From the NCBI GenBank assembly GCA_020310875.1, contig CM035407.1, positions 72,731,721 to 72,795,720 on the forward strand: a stretch of DNA of 64,000 nt. The letters run 5' to 3'. The notes beneath the pieces are model-generated. The model had not been told where the DNA came from. It saw only the letters and a program-made list of their open reading frames with translations, and did not search any database. Within the stretch, counting starts at the first letter, position 1; each line of letters starts with the position of its first letter. The position numbers were made by a program, and so were the translations under genes. The stretch is from Ceratopteris richardii. Lineage: Eukaryota > Streptophyta > Polypodiopsida > Polypodiales > Pteridaceae. Shown piece after piece: positions 24,701 to 36,783 of this stretch.

Positions 24701-26724
24701 AGCCTTCCTTTGGATTCTTTATGAAGCACCCATTCTCATTGAATATGACATGATAACCTTTCTCTACCATTTGTCCTACTGAAATCAAGTCCTTTGAAAT
24801 TGTAGGAACATGAAGAACATTAGATAGTACCTTTGCTCTACTTGTATCTCCAAGCCTTATATCTCCAATATGTTCAATCATGTGTTGAGTATCATCACAT
24901 GTTTTAACACATCCTTTTCCACTTTGTACCTATAGATTAGTGAACAAACGTCCTTGGCATGACATATGGTTACTACAACCTGAATCAATGTACCAATTTT
25001 TTGTCATCTTCACAAGAGCTTCTATACTCATGGCTCATTGCACGTAGTGTGTCCTTGCTTCCTTCACTTGAGATGCTTGCATATTTGCTTTGGCTCCTTT
25101 GATTGCCCCCATTTGGTCTTCCATTCTTCGACCAACAATCACTAGAATAGTGTCCTACTTTACCACAATGATAGTATGTTATACCTTTATGAGAATTGTA
25201 GGAGCCTCGAACTCTTCCTCTGCTTCTACCTCGACCTCTTCCTTGTGTGTTGGCATTTGATGCATCCTTGTTGTCTTCCAAATTTTTTTTATTATAGTTG
25301 GAGTTGTTGCGACCTCTTCCTTTTCCTCTTGAGCCTCCTCTTGAGTTCCTTCCTTTACCCTGACCTGCATATAACATTTGGTTGTGGTTGTCCTTTCCTT
25401 TGGGGCCATCAAAGCTAAGATTTTCTATGACAAAATGAGCGATTAGTTGTTCAAAACCTAGATATGCATCTTTCAAGCTAATGGAAGTTATAAAAGGCTT
25501 CCATCTCTCCTCTTCTCTCAATCCATTGAGAGTATGACACACAAGATCTCCGTCTTCAATTGTTGTGCCAATAGAAGCTAAAGCATCACTTAACTCCTTA
25601 ATCTTCAAAGTATATTCTGTTAGAGTATGATCAATGTCTACCCCTCATGATTGTATGCACATTTTGTAAGGCCCCCTTTATGAGGAGAAGCCAAGCGTGC
25701 ATTACCCAATTGATGGGAATCCCAACTTGAATGTTGGATGAAGGTCATATTGGACCATGTAAGATATTATAAGGAAAGGGAGTTACCAGGGTCCCCAATT
25801 GTGGGGTCCGAGGCAGCGGTGAGCAGCCCCGGCTGGGGGGTCCAAGGGGGCCAGCGGGCCCCCTGGCTGGGGGGTCCCAGGGGGCCAGCGGGCCCCCTGG
25901 TGGGGGTCCGGGGGCAGCGCCCCCGGCGCGACGGTAAAGGGAATATTCCATGGAATATTCCCTGTCGGAGTCAGAAATCATTTATATTTGTTAGGTCGGT
26001 TCAACCAGTCTAAGCCGTGTATGGCAATTACGCGGGCGGTGGCCGCCCACGCTCTACCGCCCATGTATAGCCGTCCATGGCAGGCCACCCATGATCCTAT
26101 ATATACATGACTTCTGCACTACCTAAGACATAGAGTTGAGCCAGCATACCTCTACCTTGTATCTCCCTATGTAGAGTTGTCTAGATCACCATTTAAGCTC
26201 TACCTTGAGAGCGCACGGGTGGACAACACCATCATCTTTGTACTTGCTGCTAGTAGAAAATTGTTGAGATTCTCCTATATCTGTTATCTTCTCTACTATT
26301 GCTCCTGTGTTATATTGCGTAACTATTGTCTTACATATTCAGCTATGGATTGACTCAAACTTTTCTTGATTGTGTTCAACTCATTCTTGAGTTGAAGTTT
26401 CCTAGCTTTGGTATTTGTTGAATACATCCTTTCAAGAGCTTCGCAAGCATCCTTAGCTTTCTATAGATGTTGAATATGCCCTACCATGGCATTAGTGATG
26501 ACTTGTGAAATGAGGAACATGACTATCCTATTCCTCTCTTCCCATTCTTTTGCTTGCCTCCTTTGGACTTCGGTGGTCATAGCTTGATTGATTTGAGGTT
26601 GAGCATCATCGCCCCTCACGATACCCCACAAGCCTTTGCCCATTAGGTAGTTGGTCATTCTAAACTTCCACACGGGATAGTTATCCTTATCCAATTTCTC
26701 TATGTGTTGACCCAAGTCAGCCAT
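21637..26724 (-). mobile_element. Copia gag-pol remains
   Basis: In minus-strand order: gag start at 26724 (IEKLDKDNYPVWKFRMTNYL); gag remainder at about 24985-25608 with a zinc knuckle (CGKVGHYSSDCW) after an RG-rich tract; protease region at about 24633-24990; integrase zinc region and core at 24192-24626 (LWHKRIGH, CEACQLGK, HTDVWGP, FVTFIDDHSRKVW); RT from about 23225 (QVDIKNAFLNG, then a YVNDLI segment where YVDDMI is usual); and RNase H to about 21700 (SSMEVEY, SKHIEVHYHYVRE, TKEQVAGMFTK). It is a fossil with several disruptions and cannot encode one polyprotein as it stands. Confidence 0.88.
25619..26335 (+). mobile_element. 717-bp solo LTR in copia gag; TATTC duplication
   Basis: The insert starts TGTTAGAGTATG and ends GTCTTACA. 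It is flanked by TATTC at 25614-25618 and TATTC at 26336-26340. The flanking gag codons read SIAEY and TLKIKE across the gap. It has a GC-rich core (about 25795-25930) with a doubled palindromic unit around GGGGGCCAGCGGGCCCCC, a 24-bp perfect palindrome at 25939-25962, and a TATA-like CTATATATACA near 26098 that sets the orientation. There is no coding sequence. Confidence 0.9.
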
Positions 26725-26885
26725 TGAAGACTATCAAAAACTTTGAGAGTTACCTCGAATAGTTATATTGTCCTTTGCTCTTGCGTTTGTGAAGCTCCCC
26801 CTTGTTTTGTAGCTCCTCTTTTGCTTTTCTTTAACTCCAACTGTGTTGATGAAGCTTCAGCACCAAGTTTGATCTGATATCAACT

Positions 26886-26943
26886 GTGGAGAATGAGTTC
26901 TCGTATGCACAATGAACAGGTGTAGTGAACCCTTGTATGTCCA
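26886..26943 (-). repeat. Left stub of the copia 5' LTR
   Basis: These 58 bp are near-identical to 20747-20805 and are followed directly by the start of the inserted long-LTR gypsy element at 26944. Confidence 0.9.
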
Positions 26944-28989
26944 TGTTGGGGGATTCTTGAGCAAAAAGGGATTTGAGTGTTTCTAGGAGAAAAGGGAAAG
27001 ATAAGAAGAAAGATACAAACACTAGAAGCCTCTGTCGATTGATTATAAAAAGACAAATATAATGGTGATGCACAATACAATCCAATGCTTTTTATGCAAA
27101 GTCCCACAGAGTGCACAATCACAAAGTACAAAATACCCAAGGTTCTTGTTGCTGTTGGCCTTCTCTGCACCAGACCTCCACCTTCTCCAAGCTTGCACTT
27201 GTGCACACCTTGCACTCAAGATTCCAATAGGGGGAGGGATGGACACCTTTTGTCGGCACGTGCACAGCTTCAATGGGACCTTGGGATCTTTGGTTGTATA
27301 GCTTAGCACTTATCTGCACACTTCTAAGTCCTCTTCATGCACACCTTGCACTTCACTTCTGTGCGTCATACACTCACTATATGTCTCTTGCACTTCTCTC
27401 TTTCTTAGCTTAGACTATGCTCACCTTGCTTAGTCCTCCAAGAATAATGCCTTGCCTTCATTAGAGTGTCGATTCACGCATGCTCTTAACTGCTAGAGTA
27501 TCTTGGTGCTCACTTTGATGTCCCACTATTGTCTCCAAAAGTGGGCAGCCAACGAATCCCTCTTTTGTCTTGTAGTGACCTTAGACTAAAACAAAAATTT
27601 TAATTGGGGGGCCATACTTTCATTTTGGCGTACTCTACTGCTTCACATACCTTCACATTTTTCCTTTTAATTCCTCAATTGTGCACCTAAGAGAGGGTTC
27701 ACCTAAACCTTCCAAACACTTTTGAACCTTAGGGAATTATACAAATACCTCTGCAACTGAATTTTTGCAATTATACCCTTTGTGAACTATTAATTGTGCA
27801 CTGCTTGTGCACCTTGACACTTGAACTTTGAACACTTTGACCTCACCCTTTTTGACTTTGACCTTGAACATGTTGACTTTGATCACTTTGAATTTGATCG
27901 TGGTTGACTTTGACTGTGGTTGAATTTGACCAATGACCTTTATGGGCTCAAGAGTTGCCCACCACCTAATGGGCTCTCCGTCCTAGAGAGCTACAGCCAA
28001 AACCTGGAGAAGAGATGAAACCATGATTCCTGTGCTGCAAAATCTTCAAAAGGGCACTTGAGCAGCAACCAAGTCCACTAGGAGCAGGAGAGAACAACAC
28101 CAGAGAAGAATCGAAAGTGTAAATTTTGCACGGAAAAGCAAAGGAGGGCAAATGGAGGGTAGGAAGAAGGGGGAAGGCAGGACTGAGGGGGCTGAGATGG
28201 ATAGGCAGGGAGGGGTAAGGATGGGGCTGGGAAGAAGGGTAAAGGGAGGGTGAGGGATTAGGAGTATGGGGTCCGGAGAAGGCCCAAATAATAAAACAAA
28301 GAAAGCTTCAAAGGGTGCATATGGGAATGTATGAAACATACTGTAAAATAAAGTGAGAATCGACCATGTGGACCATGTGTGGAATTAAAAACATGTGAGA
28401 AATGTGTTCAAAACATGTGGGTTTTGACCAAAAGTTAGAGAAAACGTGGGATTTTGGAAAAATTAAGGCAAAAAATGAGTCCAAAGGTGCCAAAATACAT
28501 GAAAATGACCCCAAGTTTGAAAAACATTGCCATCCGAGGCACTATCTAAAGCCAAAAGCATTGGACCATGAAAAATAAAAAAAAAATATTTTTTTTAATT
28601 GTTTATAATGAAAATATAAAAAGTTGATTTCCCGTCCCTTTTTTTTTTGAGTGCACGTGGTTGGAAAAACTTAAATAATAAAATAAAAATAAAATAAAAA
28701 TAAAATAAAATAAAAGAAAATAAAAATAAAATAAATTAATAAGTAAAGAAATAAATAAAATAAAAAATATAAAAATAAAAAATTGGGGGTCTGGGGCTAG
28801 AGAAAAAAAGGGAAAAGAAAATAAATAAAGAAAAATAAAAGAAAAATTAATAAAAAAAATAATAAAAAATAATAAAAAAATAATGGGGGGGGCAGGCAGG
28901 TGGGTGGGGGGAGGGGGAGGAGAAGGGGGGAGGTGGGGGGAAGGGGGGGGGAAGGGAGATGGGGGGAGAGGGGGTGGGAAGGGGAGGTT

Positions 28990-29022
<33 letters not shown>

Positions 29023-29455
29023 AGCAAGGGGGAGTTTTTTTTTTAATTATCCCCCTTTTTTTGGAAAAAAATCAATGGGGGCCTTTTTTGTTTTTCTATG
29101 AAAATATCCAAAAATCGGATAAAAATACAAATAAAATCTTAAAAATGCGGAAAAAAATAAAAAAAAAATCAAAAAAATTTTGAAGAAATTCCCTAAGCTC
29201 TAGGTCAACTTTTTCACTCAAAACCATAGAGATATTCCTTTATTCCTCCACTTTAGCAAGAAAATGACATTTGAAAAGGATGAAAAATACTAGAAAAATT
29301 CTAAAAATGCTTGAAAAATTTCGTAAAATTTCCAAAAATTACACTTATGCAAAGGGCTATGAAAGGATTGCTAAATTTGCTAAAAAATCAAGAAACAAGC
29401 ATGATAATGGATAAAAACTACCAAAACATGAGCAAAATGATATGAGAAGGCTATC
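26944..29455 (-). repeat. Long gypsy LTR, about 2.5 kb (copy 1)
   Basis: The plus-strand left end is TGTTGGGGGATTC; the right end is near GGCTATCTACA. It aligns over most of its length with 41306-43618. It includes a TTGACTTTGA-rich tract (27800-27945), an A-rich simple repeat (28677-28885) and a G-rich, possibly quadruplex-forming tract (28884-29030). The right boundary is inferred. Confidence 0.65.
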
Positions 29456-32211
29456 TACAACCTGGACAGATTTTGCAAGTTCGAGGTGATCCATAAATCT
29501 TCAATTGTGTTGATGATAGGCCTTGAGCCTTGATATATTGACCAGTGGTAGGGCCTCTCCTTTTAGAGTCTCTAACTCCACTGCACTCCAATTCAGCATT
29601 GTCTTGACTCAATAAGGTCCTTCCTAGTATAGAAACCATTTTCCCCCTACTTGTGTGTGGATTTGAGGTTTATGGAGAAGAACTAGCATGCCTGTTTGTA
29701 AGTTATTGTTCCAAAAATTCCGATCATGTGCCTCCCTCCTCTTCGTTTGAGTCTCTATCAATTGTTTTGTAGCATGTAGACGTATCTCTTCCACTTTATG
29801 CAGTGCTCCAAGCCTCTGAGAGACACCACAATCATTCTTTCCCTGCATGAATGCTAGTTCTGGTGATCCATGTAGAAACTCAAAGGGTTCAATAGGCCAT
29901 ATCCCATAAACAAATTAGAATGGAGAATATCCAGTAGCTTCTTTGTAAGCCAATGTGTATGCCCATAGGGTACCTTGATAAGCAATGCCTAAGGAAGCGG
30001 GCTGTAACATCCTTCCTTAACATGGCAATTAATACCTTATTGGTGGATTCTACATGTCCATTAGCTCTTGGATAATAGGCACAAGAGGTCCTATGTAGGA
30101 TTTTGTATCTATTAAAAATTTCCTGTAGGACCTTGTTCACAAAATGAGTACCTTGGTCTGTACAAATTTCAAGGGGGCATCCAAATCTGCAAATGATGTT
30201 ACTATAAATGAAATCAGCAACAGTTTGAGCAGTGCAATCAATGGAGACAATAAGTTCAACCCACTTTGTTGCATAGTCAATGTTAATTAATAGATACTTT
30301 TCTCTTTTTGGAATCGATGGAGGGTAGATGGGCCCTACGAAATCTAGCCCCCACTTCTCAAATGGTTGCCAAGAAGTGGAAATAATCAAGGGGTTGTGCC
30401 TCTACTTTGTTGGCTTGGGTCCACACCTCTGACGAACATCACATGCCTTTCCCCATTCCTCTGCATCTTTGAATAATGTAGGCCACCATACGCCAGCATC
30501 AAGGATCCTCTGACTCATAATGTGTCTTCGAAGGTGCCCACCACCTATTCCTTCATGTGCATATTTAAGGACTTCCCTCACTTCTTCTTCTTCCATGCAC
30601 TTCCTAAACATGTTATCTTTTCCCTGTCTATATAACTTTCCCTCAATGAACATAAAAGGTTTGCTTTTGATTAGCAGTCTCTTTCTTTGCACAACACTTG
30701 CCTTTTTTGGATACAATCCAATTTTAATAAAATTCTTGATGTCATCATACCAACCTTGAGCTTGTACAGTGAACACATTAACATCTTGAAAATCATCATT
30801 TACTCCAATTGCTTGATCCATCATGTTGATCCTGGATAGGTGGTCTGCAATGACATTTTCTTTACCTGGTCTATGGACTACAGAAAAATCAAATTCCTAG
30901 AACAGAAGTAGCCACCTCCATATCCTCCCAGTTGCTTGTGGCTTGTTCAATAAATACATAAGTGGTTGATGATCAATGATGATAACAAATTTCACTCCTA
31001 GCAAATAATGAAGAAACTTTTGTACAACGAAAACCATTGCCAGGTCTCCCTTTCTGTGGTTCTATAATGTTTTTCACCCTTAGTCAAAATTTGACTAGCA
31101 TATTGAATAGGTCTGTCAAGTTTGTACTCTTCACTGTATTGAGCCAAAATTGCACCCACTGCATATGCCCTCGCATCTACATGTACATGAAAAGATTTTG
31201 ACCAATCTGGTGTGATAAGAATTGGTGCGGCCACCAATTTGGACCTTAATGTCTGATAAGTATTCTCTTCTTCTTTTTTCCATTTAAAGGGTACTTGTTT
31301 ACCTGTAAGTCTAGCCAATGGCCTGGCTACTTTTGCATACATTTTGATAAATCTTTTGTGGTACCCGTTATGCCCCAAAAAGCTTTGAATCTCTTTAGGA
31401 GATTTGGGTTCAGGTAACTTTAATATAGAAATAATTTTATCAGGATCTAGAGCCATACCTTTAGCAGATACCACATGTCCCAAGAGGGTTCCTTCTGTCA
31501 CAAGGAAATGACATTTATTTGGGTTTAGCTTTAGTTTAGTCTCCCTACATGTTTAAAAAAAATTCTGTAGCTGTCTCAAGCAATGGTCCAATCAATCCAA
31601 AGGGGTCTCTTTGTGAGATCCTGAAAATGAAGAAAATTTGTCCATGAAAATTCTGAGTGTTTCTAGCAATAAGGGTCCAAAAATGAGGTTGATAGTCCTG
31701 TTAAAGGTGGCTGGAGCATTTATGAGTCCAAATGGCATTTTTACATACACATATGTGCCCTAGGGTGTGATAAAAGCAGTCTTTTCACGATCCTTTGGGT
31801 GGATGGATATTTGGTTATAGCCATATGAGTCATGTATAAGTTGAAGATTTTGAGCAGGCAGCTATATATTCCCTCAAAGAATTCTTGGAGTGTCAATACA
31901 AAGCTACTTGGTATATGACAAGTTGCAGAGAAGTATATTTCTTCTTTATCTAACTCTTGAGGTAAAAGAGTATTTGTAGAAGATGTTGGAGACTTGAAGA
32001 GAGGTTTTATATTTGGAAAAGTTACCTCATATTCAGTATTTTTAGAAAACTTCAAAACATTCAAATTTTTTGATGTACTAGTCAGATGGAGAATCTACTT
32101 TCTTTGTTTGTCTTGATTTTTGGATACATACTTGTATTCAAAAAGGTGTTCCATTAGATCCTATCACTTGATTGAGAAGTGGAATTAGCCAAAAGAAAGT
32201 TAAGCAGATAC
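26944..32211 (-). mobile_element. Ty3/gypsy element with very long 3' LTR, truncated
   Basis: The element is inserted in the copia 5' LTR. On the minus strand it holds RT to RNase H (about 31880-30998; GYNQISIHPKDREKTAF, MPFGLINAPATF), integrase (30824-29624; W-G-L-D-F-V-G-P-I-Y, TDQGTHFVNK, ANGHVESTNK) and a C-terminal tail. A long LTR then covers 26944 to about 29455. No chromodomain is visible. The upstream gag and protease part and the 5' LTR are missing or unrecognised. It is an old, broken copy with several disruptions. The LTR and the following internal part align with the element at 41306-43800. Confidence 0.8.
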
Positions 32212-32216
32212 TATCA

Positions 32217-33230
32217 TGATGGAGAGTGTTAATCTCCAAAAGAACAAGTTATCCTTGACTTTAGATCACCTCTATATCAAGAACAACTTCAGACTCCACT
32301 TAATTTTAAAGAACAATCACCAACTTATCAAGAAATTGATTAACTGTAGAAAAATCAATTCTCAGAAAAGTCTGCTGCAGATTAATCACTAATTGACTAA
32401 TCATTTGTGTAAAGTTTTTGATAAAACTTTGTAGAATGTGTTGCCTTGAGGTTGCACACCTTCTCCAAGTTAAATCTTTTCAAATGATTGAGTATACTGT
32501 GAGAAATGACTGAAATACTTTACCTATGTCTGAAACCACTTCTCTGCAATGGCGACTTTGACACCTGTAACTTCTAAGCTATGGTTCTCCCAAACTATAG
32601 CCCGTTTGGTCAAATGCTTTTAGCCATAGATGGCTTACCTCTCAACTTAAATTTTGAGTCCTCATTTGTGTAAAACTTTACACTGTGCACTGAGCACTGT
32701 CCATTTCTTTGAACACGAAATCTGCGCCTGTTTCAGAAGACACTCAGAGCTTTTCACATACAAATGTTCGTATTCAAGATTCTCTCAACCTGTTTGCAAT
32801 TAGACTCTCAAACTTTAGCTATAGATTGATTAACTATGGACTTAGATGTGTACAAAAGGATTTCTCATAAGATTAAGCACAGAAGGAGAATAGGAGGAAA
32901 AATCGACATGCAAATTTCTGCAACATTTTCCTTCTCATAACTTCTCATACATCTGATTGATGATACATACAATGTTCATCATCTATTCACCTATTGTCTT
33001 CTCTATATCATCTATATCTCTCTCTCATACTATGAGTACGTATCTATAGATATATATACGAGTCTAACTCGTCATCCTTTCAAATATATTGAACTATTTA
33101 CAAGAATAATATACAAAAGAAAAGTTTCTGATTCTATTCTCTTCCTTTGAAGCTAATCTTCAACCTTCCACATATCTTTTCACTTCTGGACTTCATGTAA
33201 TCACTTATTGATGATTGCTCTGCTCCAACA
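32217..33230 (-). mobile_element. Copia solo LTR; TATCA duplication
   Basis: On the minus strand it runs TGTTGGAGCAGAGC to CTCTCCATCA. It is flanked by TATCA at 32212-32216 and TATCA at 33231-33235, with no internal element, so it is a solo LTR left by recombination. It belongs to the family of the LTR at 1575-2602. Confidence 0.9.
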
Positions 33231-33235
33231 TATCA

Positions 33236-34838
33236 CATTTCACCTGGGTAGAATATGAAGATATGAAGTATCAACTTGCAGTTTTTTGGAGTTCTCAAGG
33301 TGCGAGTATGTCCACTTGTATTTCAAGTAGAAGTTGCAGATTCTTGGGAAGGATTTGTTTGAAGAAAGTTTTACAACTTTAGGTGAGAAGCATGAACACT
33401 TAGAGACATTTAGGTCATAAATCAAACATTCAATCATGAAGGTTTGATGAGAGCAGATTTTGCACAGGTATTTTGTTGGAAAGATAATAGATCTTATATG
33501 ATCTTGGATGATCTCATATGATCTCGATAAGATCTAGATAGATCTTGAAGATCTTGAGTATTTATGAGTCAAATGTCTATCCTTTGTTTGTAAGGTTCTT
33601 AGCATTGAAAGAAGTAAGTCAAAGATTCAGATTCTATCAGATTCGTGTTGCAGAGAAAAAAGAAGATACTTGTTATGTTGCAGAAGGTTATGAATCCTAA
33701 AATGATTTCAGTGAGGGTTTTATGATACATCAACTAACATTATCTAGATTATGGGAAGCTGAGGAATGACAGGGAAAGCTATTAGCATGTGCACTGCTAA
33801 TAAAAAGGGTTCATATATTTTTGTTTTAGACACAAGTATTGATGTTAAGGAAGCAATGCTAAATCACTATAGATCGGATTGATTGAAAGAAGGAAGATGT
33901 TCCAGATTTCAAAAAGTGTGATATACTTTGAAGAATTCTGGATACTAGTGTTAAATCATCCAGAGGGTGATGAAACATGAAGACCTATTTTCAACCATAT
34001 GTAAAAGAATGCAGAGTCATTTCTATAGGTATTCCTATTTCAGGTATTCCTATATTTCCTTTGTCAGTTTCTCTTTATTTTCCAACTTTGTAAGAAGAAG
34101 AAAGAAGGAGAATGTCTGGAGAAAGTTCCTGTTAGGTGTTCCTGTTTAGGAGAAGGTTCCAGAGTTCTATTGAAGAGAAATTTGATATTTCAGAGAGGTA
34201 TGTTTCAGAGGTGCACACATATATGTTTATACCAGGTTTTGAAGGAAAGAGGTATGAAGGATTTACAGATTGAAAAGGATGAAGACATGATGACATCATA
34301 GATATGAAATTTTGATGAGACTCATGACTTGAGTTGAGTTGAGTTGAGTACAGTCAGAGATGAACCAACTAGTGTTCATAATACACTAAGTTGTGAGTTG
34401 TCAGTCACAAGTCCGAGGATTTAGTTCTTGATTATGTTTAGTGTATTTACATGGTACAACAGAAGTATGTTGAGAAAGATTTCATAAGGTAAATGCAAAT
34501 ATGTGGATCCTAGTGTATGTTTTCAAGTTTCAGAAGACAGAAGATAGCAGGTTCAGAGTGAGTACATGCTACATTTGTTGTCAAGCAGTGATTGCTTGAT
34601 GTGCTTGATGTGCTTGATGTGTACACTATTGGATATCTAGTTTGCACATTTTCTCAAGTATTATGGTTCATATTCAGCAATTTCACGTTTCTGAAGTTTG
34701 AAGAAAGTCAAATTCAGTTTTGAAGAAGACTTTTGAAGAAAAGGTTTGAAGGTCAATTCGGGAGTACAAGTTTGAAGTTTATGACAGTTTGCAGATGAAT
34801 GAAGTTACATATCCAATTCAGTTTGTACCAATATGAAA
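33236..34838 (+). other. Non-coding stretch upstream of an orphan LTR
   Basis: I find no recognisable ORF or domain. Position suggests the decayed or naturally non-coding internal region of the plus-strand LTR element whose polypurine tract lies at 34839-34851. GATCT- and GCTTGATGT-type short repeats occur at about 33485-33560 and 34592-34622. Confidence 0.45.
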
Positions 34839-34851
34839 TTGGAGGGGGGAT

Positions 34852-35555
34852 TGTTGGAAAACAATGTCACATCAGTCCAAAATCCATTTAGGGCAGAAAC
34901 CCTAATTTTGGTATTTGTCATTTTCAGCACAAAAATGGGTAAAATTTTTATGGGCCTATCTTGTAGAGCTTGAAGAGAGCTTTCCCAAGGTATATGACAT
35001 TTAGTCATCAGAGATCATATTTGGAAGAAAACCCTAACCCTACTTTTCTATTGATTTAGGGTTTTGACCTCATATGATAGCTCTCGGCATGAGGATCATA
35101 AAAATGTTGTCAGATCATTCATCAGGTAGTCAGAAGTGTGAAAAAGCAGGTCAAGAACGTATTTTTAAAGTTAGCTAAAAGCAACTTTAAAAATAAGGCA
35201 AACTCACTTAAAATAGAGCAAAAGCAATTTGAAAAGCGATGTGATTAAAATAAAGCACTTTTTTGTGAGTTTTTTGCATGGAGCTTTAAAACCTATATAA
35301 GAGAGTCTTGGGTCACTTTGTTAGACATCCTACACCAATTGCAACACCAGCTTTGGTCCCTCAGTAGAGGTGGTGTTCTAGCACATGGGGCAGCCATGGT
35401 GCTATCTTGGAGCATGTTGAGGAGCAGCTATGGAGTTCTTCTTGGAGAAGAAGAGTGTGCTCACACTCTTGCTTATGGAGAGGACTTTCTCATCAGCAGC
35501 TTGGTGGTGTGGATCAGCCATCCACATGATGTATTTGAAGATTTTCTTCTACATG
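34852..35555 (+). repeat. Orphan plus-strand 3' LTR, right end lost
   Basis: A polypurine tract (GGAGGGGGGAT, ending at 34851) is followed directly by TGTTGGAAAACAATG, a normal LTR start. A TATA-like CCTATATAAGAG lies at about 35289. The right end is not a clean CA terminus; sequence passes at about 35556 into the remaining part of the older copia 5' LTR. Confidence 0.65.
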
Positions 35556-35996
35556 AAGATAAGATTTCCAATGAGTGTTTAAACACAAGAAATGGTTACG
35601 TATACACTGAGATTTGAGCTTCACAATAGAGCTGTGTACAAAATGATGTGCGACTGGAAGGAGCCTATGGGAAGACAAAATGACAATTTGACTAGATCTA
35701 ACTATTGGGAGCTCTTTCCTCTTTCTCTCCTTGTTTAGAACATGCTCCCACTCCACTTTCATAACCAATGAGCATGTGAAGAAGTTTGTGCCTCCTTCGT
35801 AACTCACCATTTCATTTGATTGCCCACTACATGCCACTTACTACAAGGCAGATATTGTATCTTTTACTCATCATGAATTTTGACTAGAATTTTTTTTCTT
35901 TTTTTTCTTTTCTCTTCTTTTCCTTTATCTTTATATTTGGTAAATTTGTCCAAGCATAGCTCATGTCAAAATGAGCTTGTACATTTATCTTCAACA
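35556..35996 (-). repeat. Right part of the split copia 5' LTR
   Basis: It aligns with 21330-21760 (for example AATGGTTAC, GAGCTGTGTACAAAATGA) and ends TTCAACA before the TGCAT duplication. Confidence 0.9.
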
Positions 35997-36001
35997 TGCA
36001 T

Positions 36002-36783
36002 ATGCTCGGTGCTTTGATGCTTTAGTTCTAAAGATTGGATCCTCAAATTATTTTGATGTCTTCTCAAAGTTGTCCCTCCTACACTTGATTTCAATAAGCA
36101 TCTTCTAATTGGTACGCTATTGCCATCATGATTTCGTCCCTAATCTTGGAAGTCCAATACATAGATTAATTGGGAGTTGAAGCTAATGTAACTAAATTTC
36201 AATTGAAAACATAAATGTGGTTTGATTATGTAGGTCTATTGAGCCAAAGAGCAAGAAATTGTTGAAGAAGATCATGTGCATGATTGCATGTATGTGATTT
36301 CTTTTTTGTTTCTTAATATGCGTGAATTGACTTGTTAAGAGAGTTTGAAAGTTCATGTGTACATATATTTGTGTGCTAACTATGTGTAAGTCTTGAATTC
36401 AAATGTATGTATTCACAAAAGAATATGAAATTTTAGAAGTGTTTATAACACCTAATCAAGAATATGTGAAGGTACATATGTGAATGCATATCAGTATGAA
36501 TAGATTCTTTGACTTATGGATATGATGGTATTGTGGAGCTCATTTATAGGTACAACTGAAGAGAAAATCCACTTATGGAAAAACATATACGTGCTGGAAA
36601 TATTATTGTATACATATTATGTGAAAATTAGATTCATGTGAAAGCATCGAATGCCTCATATTGATGTTTTGTAGCACATTTGTCTATATGAATCCATGAT
36701 TTTTGTTCATTTGCATGTGTTATTTGTGATTTCCTTGGACATAACTCGACTAAAATTGCACTTGATTGCATTCATTTGTATTG
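36002..36783. other. Gene-free flank
   Basis: AT-rich sequence between the copia element and the LINE. No gene, repeat or regulatory site is recognised. Confidence 0.5.

Larger units (their letters stand above)
20747..35996 (-). mobile_element. Ty1/copia element split by nested insertions; TGCAT duplication
   Basis: The left LTR starts at 20747 and the right LTR ends at 35996. The flanks are TGCAT at 20742-20746 and TGCAT at 35997-36001, a 5-bp target-site duplication proving that the two ends belong to one insertion. Read on the minus strand, the 5' LTR is 35996 to 35556 plus 26943 to 26886, with about 500 bp of its middle lost. Next come an initiator-Met-like primer site (TTGATATCAGATC, about 26873-26885), gag, protease, integrase, RT, RNase H, a polypurine tract (GAGGGGGAG at 21761-21769) and the 3' LTR. 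Inserted material occupies 25619-26335 and 26944 to about 35555. The element is broken with multiple disruptions. Confidence 0.88.

Noticed and set aside
28797-29027. A Ser/Leu/Pro-rich minus-strand ORF
   Set aside because: It is a translation of the G-rich simple-sequence block.
33236-34838. A copia RT or RNase H expected upstream of the orphan LTR
   Set aside because: I looked for the usual DDM, SKHI and TKHI-type motifs on the plus strand and found none that I could defend.
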